Position numbers and translations under genes: made by a program. Of a stretch of DNA of 17,009 nt, positions 1-6,673 are shown in pieces. This DNA is from Hyphomonas sp. (GTDB taxonomy: Bacteria; Pseudomonadota; Alphaproteobacteria; Caulobacterales; Hyphomonadaceae): the NCBI GenBank assembly GCA_024743015.1, contig JANSXJ010000035.1, forward strand, positions 1 to 17,009, read 5' to 3'. The notes beneath the pieces were generated by a model that was given only the letters and a program-made list of their open reading frames with translations, was not told where the DNA came from and did no database searches. The stretch's first letter is position 1. Every line of letters starts with the position of its first letter.

Positions 1-1079
1 AAGGCGGCGGCTATCCGAATGAGGAATTCCCGAACGGCGAGACCGTGTTGGCTGGCCTGACCGAAGCGATCAGTGAAGCAGGTGGCACGCTGATCTTTGA
101 CCCGGACGGCACCGCTGACGTCGAAGCAGACGTCGTGATTGCGGTCTATGGCGAGGACCCCTATGCGGAATTCCAGGGCGACGTCGCGAATCTCGACTTC
201 CAGCCCAATGGCTTCGATACATCGCTGCTGGATGCCTATCAGGAAAAAGGCATGAAAACGGTCTCTGTGTTCCTGTCGGGACGCCCGATGTGGACCAATC
301 CCGAAATCAATGCATCCGACGCATTTGTAGCAGCGTGGCTTCCTGGCAGTGAAGGCGGCGGCATTGCCGACATGCTTTTCCAAACAGATCCATCCTTCGA
401 TTTCACAGGTCGCCTGTCTTACTCCTGGCCAAAGCTTGCCACGCAGGTTGAGCTGAACGCCGGAAAAGAGCCTTACGATCCGCTTTTTGCGCTCGGCTAT
501 GGCCTATCCTATGGCGACGACGGCAATCTCGCGGAAATCTCGGAGGAGTCCGGTCTCGAAGGCGAAACGTCTTCCAACAAAGGTTTGTTCTTTTCCAAAG
601 GGGAATTCCCTGCACCGTGGGAGCTCATCAGATACGGCTCACCAGTCAGCTCACTACCGTTTGAATCCGCCGGCCTGATCGTCACAGCATATGACAAGGC
701 GGCCCAGGAAGACTCTCTTCGCGTCACCTTCAAGACAGGTGAGGAGAATTTCGAGATTGCTTCGAGCTACCCGGTCGATCTGTCGCGCGAAGCGAATGGC
801 GCGATGGAACTGGTATTCGATGCCATAAGCTTGGAAGGCGATGGCAGTGTTGGTGTGGGGATGCGTTGCGACGCCGCCGATTGCGAGCGTTTCTTGCCTG
901 TTTCCCTGTCTGATGATTGGGCTGAAGTCCGCCTCAGCCTATCCTGTTTCGCCGACGCAGGCGCGGATATGGCGATCATCAAAGGGGCTTTGTTAGTCTC
1001 CGGTAGCGAAGGCCAAGCCATCGGTATTTCTGATGTTCGTCTCGAAGAAGATCAGGACGCTGCCGCCAATTGCGGTTAG
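1..1079 (+). CDS. GH3 family exo-beta-glycosidase (ExoP/glucan 1,4-beta-glucosidase type), 3' part
   Basis: The frame is open to the window's left edge (codons from base 3), so the N-terminal part, including the GH3 catalytic nucleophile domain, lies outside. The first 170 or so visible residues match the GH3 C-terminal (alpha/beta sandwich) domain: EDPYAEFQGD, then AAWLPGSEGGGIADMLF, FTGRLSYSWPK and DPLFALGYGLSY. This signature is typical of exported 1,4-beta-glucan glucohydrolase/ExoP-like enzymes in Xanthomonas, Caulobacter and Pseudoalteromonas. The remaining 170 or so residues form a beta-rich tail like the ExoP C-terminal galactose-binding-like domain. The family removes terminal glucose or xylose from beta-linked oligosaccharides, usually in the periplasm. 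Beside xylA and xylB, a role in xylo- or gluco-oligosaccharide breakdown is likely, but the substrate cannot be read from this fragment. A strong terminator follows directly. Confidence 0.88.
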   Translation, partial: GGGYPNEEFPNGETVLAGLTEAISEAGGTLIFDPDGTADVEADVVIAVYGEDPYAEFQGDVANLDFQPNGFDTSLLDAYQEKGMKTVSVFLSGRPMWTNPEINASDAFVAAWLPGSEGGGIADMLFQTDPSFDFTGRLSYSWPKLATQVELNAGKEPYDPLFALGYGLSYGDDGNLAEISEESGLEGETSSNKGLFFSKGEFPAPWELIRYGSPVSSLPFESAGLIVTAYDKAAQEDSLRVTFKTGEENFEIASSYPVDLSREANGAMELVFDAISLEGDGSVGVGMRCDAADCERFLPVSLSDDWAEVRLSLSCFADAGADMAIIKGALLVSGSEGQAIGISDVRLEEDQDAAANCG

Positions 1080-1092
1080 ATCTCAAACCTTT

Positions 1093-1125
1093 TCGGCCTC
1101 GCTTCGGCGGGGCCGACTTGTTTTT
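1093..1125 (+). terminator. Intrinsic terminator after the GH3 gene
   Basis: A 10-bp stem (1093-1102 with 1107-1116, one T-G wobble) closes on a stable TTCG tetraloop and is followed within a few bases by a T-run (1118-1125). It starts 13 nt after the GH3 stop codon, so the LacI gene downstream probably has its own promoter. Confidence 0.88.
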
Positions 1126-1154
1126 GAGCGAATACTTGAAAAAGACCATGTCAC

Positions 1155-1200
1155 CAACTTTTCGCTTGTATCGTAAAAGTTGTGTAGGATATATCCTGTA
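1155..1200 (+). promoter_or_regulatory. Putative promoter/operator region of the LacI-type regulator gene
   Basis: Two dyads lie between the GH3 terminator and the regulator start. One is an 8-bp inverted repeat, CAACTTTT/AAAAGTTG (1155-1162 and 1175-1182, 12-nt spacer). The other is a perfect 12-bp palindrome, AGGATATATCCT (1186-1197). A weak sigma70-like pair, TTGTAT (1166-1171) and TATATC (1190-1195) with an 18-nt spacer, overlaps both. Neither dyad resembles the TAGCGCTA-core sites elsewhere in the window, so autoregulation through the same operator is not supported. Promoter placement is tentative. Confidence 0.35.
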
Positions 1201-1241
1201 ACCAGGAGCGGCAGAGCCGCAAAGAGTCTGAATAATCCCTC

Positions 1242-2270
1242 ATGAATAAGAAATCAGCTGCTACGATCAAAGAAGTCGCAGAACTCGCGCGAGTGTCGCA
1301 AATGACCGTATCGCGTGTCTTAAACGATCAGACTGCGGTTCGCGACACGACCCGGAAACGCGTGCAGGCGGCGATCAGGCAGCTGAATTATCGCCCCAAT
1401 ATCATGGCGCGAAATCTGGCTGGCCGAACAGGTTTGTTTATCGGATTGATCTATCGAAACCCCAGCTATGGGTATCTCAGCGAATTCCTGCTGGGGGCGC
1501 TCGATACCTGCCGGAAACTCGGCCACTACCTCATCGTCGAGGAGCCGCTCGTCGATGATAACATGGTCGACCTTGAGCAAATCGAAAAACGGTTCCTGGA
1601 CACCAGTATCCAGGCATTGATCGTCGTGCCGCCCCTCTCGGATGATCCGAAGCTCATCGACACGCTTGAACGCACCGGAATCTCATTTGTCTGTGTCAGC
1701 CCGAAACTGGATGGCTATACCGGACCAAGCGTTCGCATGATGGACCGCGCCGCCGCCAAGGACATGACGAACTATTTGCTGGATCTCGGCCACAAGCGGA
1801 TTGCGTTGATCACGGGCGCACCGGATCACAAATCAAGCCAATTGCGGTTCGATGGCTATAAGGAGGCTTGCGAAGCCGCGGGCATTCCGATCGATGACAG
1901 CATCATTGAACGCGGCGATTTCACCTATGTCTCCGGCATCCGAGCAACGGCAAAGCTACTCGCATTGGACCATCCACCGAGCGCGATCTTCGCCTGTAAT
2001 GACGACATGGCGGCAGGTGCCATTGCAGCAGCTCACCAGGCTGGCTTGCGTGTACCGGAAGATATTTCCGTTGTCGGCTTCGACGACACGCAAAACGCGT
2101 CTGCCATGTGGCCTCCGCTAACCACGATCCGGCAACCGATCCGGGATATGGCGCGTTGCGCGATCGAGTTTCTAGGTCGAAAAACGCCAACCTCGCAAAC
2201 AGAATCAATCAACCAGACGCTCGATTACGAACTGGTCGTCAGAGAATCTGCCGGTCCTCCAAAATCCTGA
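1242..2270 (+). CDS. LacI-family sugar-responsive transcriptional regulator (candidate xylose repressor)
   Basis: This is a 342-aa protein of normal LacI/GalR length. Residues about 8-55 form the LacI helix-turn-helix (ATIKEVAELARVSQMTVSRV) and the hinge helix (YRPNIMARNLAGR). Residues about 65-335 form the periplasmic-binding-protein-like effector domain, with typical blocks such as DLGHKRIALITG, PSAIFACNDDMAAGA, ISVVGFDDT and PPLTTIRQP. Family members repress catabolic operons until a sugar binds. It ends 11 nt from the convergent xylA, and the window's two TAGCGCTA-core palindromes are LacI-type sites, so it is the natural candidate to control the xylose operon and the halogenase/receptor genes. 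That link and the identity of the inducer are inferred. No good Shine-Dalgarno is seen before the ATG at 1242, but the HTH begins right after it. Confidence 0.92.
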   Translation: MNKKSAATIKEVAELARVSQMTVSRVLNDQTAVRDTTRKRVQAAIRQLNYRPNIMARNLAGRTGLFIGLIYRNPSYGYLSEFLLGALDTCRKLGHYLIVEEPLVDDNMVDLEQIEKRFLDTSIQALIVVPPLSDDPKLIDTLERTGISFVCVSPKLDGYTGPSVRMMDRAAAKDMTNYLLDLGHKRIALITGAPDHKSSQLRFDGYKEACEAAGIPIDDSIIERGDFTYVSGIRATAKLLALDHPPSAIFACNDDMAAGAIAAAHQAGLRVPEDISVVGFDDTQNASAMWPPLTTIRQPIRDMARCAIEFLGRKTPTSQTESINQTLDYELVVRESAGPPKS

Positions 2271-2281
2271 TTGTTCTATTG

Positions 2282-3604
2282 TCAGACGAACCGGTTCAAC
2301 AGATTCTCGAGCATCTCTTGCCGGCCTGAACGCGGCTGTGGATCAATCCCGCCCGCCTCAACTTTCGCGGCGATCTGTTCCAGGGACGCGTCCTGCATTA
2401 TCCATTTGCCGAGCTGATCATCCCAGCCGGCATATCGATCCTTGAGAAACGCCTCGTAAGTGCCGTCATTCAGCATCGCTTCGGCCGCGAGCAATCCCCG
2501 CGCCAGCGCATCCACGCCGCCGATATGTCCATAAAAGAGGTCAGACGCGTCGATGCTCTGCCGTCGTACTTTGGAGTCAAAATTGAAACCGCCCGTTTTA
2601 AATCCACCATTCTTGACGATGTGGATCATGGAGCGCGTGATATCCAGCGGCTCCATCCAGAACTGGTCGGTATCCCAACCATTTTGTGGATCACCACGAT
2701 TTGCATCCACGGATCCGAAGATCCCATGCGTGAACGCCATCGCGATCTCGTGATCCATTGAATTTCCAGCCAGCGTGGCATGATTGGTTTCGAGATTGAC
2801 CTTCACATCATCGAGCAGGTCATACCGGCTGAGAAATCCGTAAACGGTTTGCGTATCTCTGTCATATTGGTGCTTGGTCGGCTCATGCGGTTTGGGCTCG
2901 ATGAGAAGAGGCCCCTTGAACCCAATCTTGTGCTTGTGTTCGACGGCAAGTGAGAGCATCCGACCCAGCTGGTCCAGCTCGCGAGTCGTGTCTGTATTGA
3001 GCAGTGTGTCATAGCCTTCGCGGCCGCCCCAAAGGACATAATTCTCGCCACCGAGCCGGTGGGTGGCTTCAAGCGCCTGGCGAATCTGCGTCGCAGCGCA
3101 GGCAAAAACTTCAGGATCCGGATTCGTCGACGCTCCGGCCATGTAGCGCGGATGCGAGAATACATTGGCCGTCCCCCAAAGGAGCTTCACACCCGTTCGC
3201 TCCATCTGCGCCTGGATTGGATCGAGAATACGAGCAAAATTCTCGGTGTGCTCGACCATATTCTCTGCCGGCGCCATGACATCAACATCGTGGAACGCAA
3301 AAAAAGGCCAGCCCAACCGCGTGAAGAACTCAAAAGCAATTTCGAGTTTCGCTTCGGCCATGGCCTGCCCCTCGAGCGCATGCCAAGGTCGATTGAACGT
3401 CCCGGCTCCGAAAACATCGAACCCATCCCAACAGAACGTGTGCCAGTAGCAGGCAGAGGGTCGCAAATGGTCTTCCATTCGCTTTCCGAGGACCAGCCGA
3501 TCCGCATCATAATGCCGATACGCCAACGGATTGTCCGTGTCTGGTCCCTCATAAGAGATGGGGTCTATTCCGTCATAAAATCCGGCTGCGTCGAACATGG
3601 GCAT
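2282..3604 (-). CDS. xylA: Xylose isomerase
   Basis: XylA interconverts D-xylose and D-xylulose in the cytoplasm using two divalent metal ions. The 440-aa length is that of class II enzymes such as E. coli XylA. Catalytic His105 and Asp108 sit in FFAFHDVD. Metal ligands are recognisable as Glu236 (LIEPKPHEPTKHQYD), Glu272 and His275 (NLETNHATLAGN), Asp300, Asp311, Asp313 and Asp343, each four positions beyond the E. coli equivalents. It is the last gene of the minus-strand operon, 7 nt after the xylB stop. An AAGGA sits only 3 nt before the first ATG (3604) but 9 nt before a second ATG at 3598, so translation may begin two codons later. It is convergent with the LacI gene, with only 11 nt between them and no visible terminator there. 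Confidence 0.97.
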   Translation of the reverse strand: MPMFDAAGFYDGIDPISYEGPDTDNPLAYRHYDADRLVLGKRMEDHLRPSACYWHTFCWDGFDVFGAGTFNRPWHALEGQAMAEAKLEIAFEFFTRLGWPFFAFHDVDVMAPAENMVEHTENFARILDPIQAQMERTGVKLLWGTANVFSHPRYMAGASTNPDPEVFACAATQIRQALEATHRLGGENYVLWGGREGYDTLLNTDTTRELDQLGRMLSLAVEHKHKIGFKGPLLIEPKPHEPTKHQYDRDTQTVYGFLSRYDLLDDVKVNLETNHATLAGNSMDHEIAMAFTHGIFGSVDANRGDPQNGWDTDQFWMEPLDITRSMIHIVKNGGFKTGGFNFDSKVRRQSIDASDLFYGHIGGVDALARGLLAAEAMLNDGTYEAFLKDRYAGWDDQLGKWIMQDASLEQIAAKVEAGGIDPQPRSGRQEMLENLLNRFV

Positions 3605-3611
3605 GCGTCCT

Positions 3612-5057
3612 TCAATTCAAGTCTTTTGTTCTAGCGTAGAGTTTGCGGTATCGCGCGAGTTTTTCGCTCATTATCTCAACGTCACGCGGAACTGGCTCCA
3701 CGATGTGCTCAATTTCTGGTGCCGCAAACGAGGCTTTTCTCTCACCGTTCGCGGCCATTTGCGCAAGCCGGGCCGCGCCTAGCGCAGGCCCGACATCCGC
3801 ATACTTTCGATAGACCAGCGGTCGCGATAAGGCTGCCGAAAGAATACGCCCCCAATAGGCTGAGCGTGAGCCACCGCCAATCACGGTAATCGTTTCGATG
3901 GCCGTACCCGATGACAAGGCGTCGAGCCCATCAGCGAACCCGTGCGCTACCCCTTCCAGAACGGCTTGGGCAATATCGGACGGACCGCTATCGTGGGTCA
4001 TTCCAAACAGCAGACCGGTTGCATTCGGGTCATTGTGCGGTGTGCGTTCTCCAGACAGATATGGCAGGAAAGTCGGTGTAGCCGCGCCAAACCTGTCGGC
4101 GCGCTCGGCATCTGCGATGAGCTGTTCAGCCGATGCCGCCCCGGTCAGGCGAACCGCCCAATCCACGCAGCTCGCCGCTGAAAGCATCACGGCCATTTGG
4201 TGCCAGAGGGTCGGCAAGGCGTGACAGAACGTATGCACGCCATTTTGGACGTCTGGCTGGTAAGACGTATTTGCGGTGAACAAAACGCCGGAGGTTCCGA
4301 GCGACAGGAACGTATCGCCCGGTGCGATTATCCCAGCCCCCACAGCCCCTGCCGCATTGTCTCCCCCGCCCGCCGCGACCGGCGTGCCCTCAGGAAGCCC
4401 CCACGCCGCGGCAACGCTGTTCAAGACCTCGCCGGTGATCTCACATCCCTCGAACAGTTTCGGCATGTGCTCACGCGAGAGACCGCAAGCCTCCAGCAAG
4501 CGATCGGACCAGTCCCGAGCCCCGACAGCCATCCATAATGTACCCGCGGCGTCTGACATGTCCGATGCGTAGTCACCGGTCATTCGGAGACGGACATAAT
4601 CCTTGGGTAACAAAACTTTGGCGACTTTCGCAAAAGTCGCAGGCTCATGCTCAGCCAGCCAGACGAGCTTGGGAGCCGTAAACCCGGGCATGGCCAGATT
4701 ACCTGCAATATCATGCAAGTCAGAGACGCGCTCTTCCAGTATCGCGCATTGCTCGTGACTGCGCCCATCGTTCCAAAGAATCGCGGGGCGGATCGGATCG
4801 TCATTCTCATCGAGCAGCGTAGCACCATGCATTTGCCCGGACAGGCCTACGGCCTGCACGCGGCTTCGGTCAGACTGAGGAAGCGATAGAACGGCGGCTT
4901 GCGTCGCCTCCCACCAATCCCCAGGCTGTTGTTCTGACCAGAGCGGCTGCGGACGAGAAACCGACAGGGGCGCGGTTGCCTGAGCCACCACATCCCCGTC
5001 GGGATCCATCAATACCGCTTTTACCCCGGACGTTCCGATATCTATCCCGAGGTACAT
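3612..5057 (-). CDS. xylB: Xylulokinase
   Basis: XylB phosphorylates D-xylulose to xylulose 5-phosphate with ATP, feeding the pentose phosphate pathway. It is a 481-aa FGGY-family kinase of standard length. The N-terminal phosphate-binding segment is YLGIDIGTSGVKAVL (Asp6), the sugar-binding segment is GLSGQMHG (residues 72-78) and the catalytic base is Asp233 in GGGDNAAGAVGAG, the same position as in E. coli XylB. The ATP-binding C-terminal half includes SLGTSGVLF and an IGGGSRS motif. It lies 43 nt after the galactose-binding-like protein gene and 7 nt before xylA on the same strand, which indicates an operon. No clear Shine-Dalgarno precedes the ATG at 5057. Confidence 0.97.
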   Translation of the reverse strand: MYLGIDIGTSGVKAVLMDPDGDVVAQATAPLSVSRPQPLWSEQQPGDWWEATQAAVLSLPQSDRSRVQAVGLSGQMHGATLLDENDDPIRPAILWNDGRSHEQCAILEERVSDLHDIAGNLAMPGFTAPKLVWLAEHEPATFAKVAKVLLPKDYVRLRMTGDYASDMSDAAGTLWMAVGARDWSDRLLEACGLSREHMPKLFEGCEITGEVLNSVAAAWGLPEGTPVAAGGGDNAAGAVGAGIIAPGDTFLSLGTSGVLFTANTSYQPDVQNGVHTFCHALPTLWHQMAVMLSAASCVDWAVRLTGAASAEQLIADAERADRFGAATPTFLPYLSGERTPHNDPNATGLLFGMTHDSGPSDIAQAVLEGVAHGFADGLDALSSGTAIETITVIGGGSRSAYWGRILSAALSRPLVYRKYADVGPALGAARLAQMAANGERKASFAAPEIEHIVEPVPRDVEIMSEKLARYRKLYARTKDLN

Positions 5058-5100
5058 GTCGGTCGCTGGTTCTTGATCAATCGGTGACGCACGGACCTAA

Positions 5101-5691
5101 TCACTCAGAGGACATTCCTTTGGAGATGGCGTAAAACGGACCAAGTTCGATAGTTTGCTTCGCGAAACCGAAATTGAAACCCATATCGGATTCACTGGTT
5201 GGAAAGTCTCTTTCGGCAACGCCCGCAACGCGATACATTTTCCATTCCTCGGTGGGCAGTATTTCCGCGTTTAGCACGGTGTCATATGGCTCAACGTCGC
5301 GTCCGATTGCAACGCTGATCTTACCGGTGTCGCTTCGCCGCGCCGGTTTCGCAGCGCGCGCCCAGAAATAAACTTCGATTTCTTCGCCCGCTGAAATGCT
5401 CTTATCAAAAGGGGCACGCATTCGGATATCCCATGGCTTGCTGCTCTTCTTGCGCACGCGAAAACTGATCGCCTGCGAGCCGGGAACGCCTTCCGATTCT
5501 ACAATCGAGACGCTCTTGTTGCCGCCTTCCGGGTTCCATTTGATCGCCATAGGATTGTGGATCAGATCGCCAGGCAAGGCGCCTTGTGTCACTGGCGCAA
5601 CTTCGAACTGCGGGTCGGCAGAGACAGTCGGTGCGAGCGCTAATGACACGGCCAATGCGCTGCCAGCAATGTACAGGTTTACGGATTTCAT
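5101..5691 (-). CDS. Secreted galactose-binding-like (CBM-type beta-sandwich) protein, no catalytic domain
   Basis: The product is 196 aa from the chosen start. Residues 1-25 form a signal peptide: Met-Lys, a hydrophobic stretch (LYIAGSALAVSLALA) and a VSA|DP cleavage site. The mature protein is a single beta-rich domain of about 170 residues resembling the carbohydrate-binding galactose-binding-like modules appended to xylanases and esterases. Examples are IEVYFWARAAKP, EEWKMYRVAGVA and the closing GFNFGFAKQTIELGPFYAI. No hydrolase motif is visible. The ATG at 5691 is preferred because GGAGGA lies 9 nt upstream and the signal peptide begins there; an in-frame extension to 5760 has neither. 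It heads the xylB-xylA operon just behind an operator-like palindrome, suggesting a periplasmic or surface role in xylo-oligosaccharide handling. The function is otherwise unknown. Confidence 0.8.
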   Translation of the reverse strand: MKSVNLYIAGSALAVSLALAPTVSADPQFEVAPVTQGALPGDLIHNPMAIKWNPEGGNKSVSIVESEGVPGSQAISFRVRKKSSKPWDIRMRAPFDKSISAGEEIEVYFWARAAKPARRSDTGKISVAIGRDVEPYDTVLNAEILPTEEWKMYRVAGVAERDFPTSESDMGFNFGFAKQTIELGPFYAISKGMSSE

Positions 5692-5700
5692 TCTTTCTAC

Positions 5701-5706
5701 TCCTCC
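5701..5706 (-). promoter_or_regulatory. Ribosome binding site fixing the start of the galactose-binding-like gene
   Basis: On the minus strand this reads GGAGGA and ends 9 nt before the ATG at 5691. It supports that start over in-frame starts further upstream, such as 5760. Confidence 0.7.
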
Positions 5707-5789
5707 CATTTCCCGGCACTCCGATTCCGGGTGTTTTCGGCTCATTGCACACGCTTTCACAATCTACGTTTCGCAACAAACATCGTTGA

Positions 5790-5803
5790 TGTTAGCGCTA
5801 TCA
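5790..5803 (-). promoter_or_regulatory. xyl-box-like LacI-family operator in front of the xylose operon
   Basis: The minus strand reads TGATAGCGCTAACA, a 14-bp near-palindrome around TAGCGCTA. It matches the 12762-12775 site at 13 of 14 positions. It also resembles the published xyl-box of Xanthomonas (TGGTAGCGCTAACA, recalled from the literature). It sits 98 nt upstream of the start at 5691. A TATGAT hexamer (5806 to 5801, minus strand), a good -10 candidate, overlaps the operator edge, so bound repressor would block RNA polymerase. No convincing -35 is seen. The binding protein is inferred to be the LacI-family product of 1242-2270. Confidence 0.75.
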
Positions 5804-5888
5804 TAAACGCGCCGAAGTGACCATCCCCTGACTGGGAATGATCACGACTTTTGTAGTTGGAATATGGCAGCTTCGAGGCCTGTCCTGC

Positions 5889-6626
5889 CTATTGCAGGCT
5901 AACCTCGCCATTGATCGCTTTCGACAAGTGATCGATACGATCGACGATCTCTTGTTTGGCTTCGCAATCCCGGCACCGCTTCAGAATGCCCTCCATTTTC
6001 TGGAGTTCGGATTTTGCTTTATTTGTGTCGCCGGTCAGGAGTTTGATCAATCCGATCTTGTAGTGTGCATCATACAAAATCCGGCTCGAAGCTGTTGCCT
6101 TTTCGAAGCTTCTCAAAGCCTCGTTTGTTTTACCGAGCTGGATCTGAGACAAGCCTGCAAAGTAGAGCTGCCTTCCTCGCGCATCGCAGGTTCGATCATA
6201 GGTGTTGCGCAGATTACGCGCCGCGACGCCGTCTGTGGCGGCCACACCGGTTGGCGTCGTTTGTCCAGAGCCCGCATTTGCTCCCCGTGACGATGCACCC
6301 GAGTCAACACCCGCGGCGTTCGTGAAGACTTCCGCGCGTTGTGCGTTGATCTGCGCATTATCAACCGACGCCCTGACATTGCGCTCACGGCGCAAGGCGC
6401 ACATGGCATTGTCGAGAAATTCGATCTCTGCGGTTTCATAGTCCCCGGCGCGAAACGCCGCCATGGCCGCATCATTCTGAACCCCGACCACCTCAACCGT
6501 ATCCAGGACACGATCTTCACTTTCCGATTCGGGGGCTTCGTCCTGTGCTGTTGCGATGGGTGCAGCCAAGCTTATTGCTGTGGCAACAGCGATTGTAGAG
6601 AGGAAACGTTTTTTGTTCTTACGCAT
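5889..6626 (-). CDS. Exported TPR protein with a TonB-box-like N-terminus
   Basis: This is a 245-aa protein. Residues 1-28 are a signal peptide (basic MRKNKKR, hydrophobic core, ATA|QD). After an acidic segment (EAPESESED), residues 42-49 read DTVEVVGV, much like the TonB box at the mature N-terminus of TonB-dependent receptors; the receptor here has DVIVVQGV. TPR-like helices follow at about 52-100 (FRAGDYETAEIEF) and 150-215 (LYFAGLSQIQLGKTNEALRSF, AHYKIGLIKLLTGDTNKAKSEL). A Gly/Ala/Ser/Thr-rich linker (about 103-137) separates them. Cysteines at 147, 218 and 221 include a CRDC pair. The gene is last in the halogenase operon, 47 nt after its neighbour. A periplasmic adaptor for the receptor or TonB system is a reasonable guess; no enzymatic motif is seen. 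Confidence 0.82.
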   Translation of the reverse strand: MRKNKKRFLSTIAVATAISLAAPIATAQDEAPESESEDRVLDTVEVVGVQNDAAMAAFRAGDYETAEIEFLDNAMCALRRERNVRASVDNAQINAQRAEVFTNAAGVDSGASSRGANAGSGQTTPTGVAATDGVAARNLRNTYDRTCDARGRQLYFAGLSQIQLGKTNEALRSFEKATASSRILYDAHYKIGLIKLLTGDTNKAKSELQKMEGILKRCRDCEAKQEIVDRIDHLSKAINGEVSLQ

Positions 6627-6673
6627 TTTTACGCCTTTTCTTGTTTATAGTGTCCTCAACTCCCGGGTGTAGC

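Noticed and set aside
3059..3634. 191-aa plus-strand frame antisense to xylA
   Set aside because: xylA is unambiguous with all metal ligands present; the antisense frame shows no motif or ribosome site.
5692..5760. N-terminal extension of the galactose-binding-like protein to an ATG at 5760
   Set aside because: The extension has no ribosome site and would bury the signal peptide; GGAGGA and the signal peptide fix the start at 5691.
5822..5840. Inverted repeat CATCCCC/GGGAATG as a terminator of the TPR gene
   Set aside because: One pair is a mismatch or wobble and no T-run follows on the minus strand, so read-through from the TPR gene into the xyl operon cannot be excluded.
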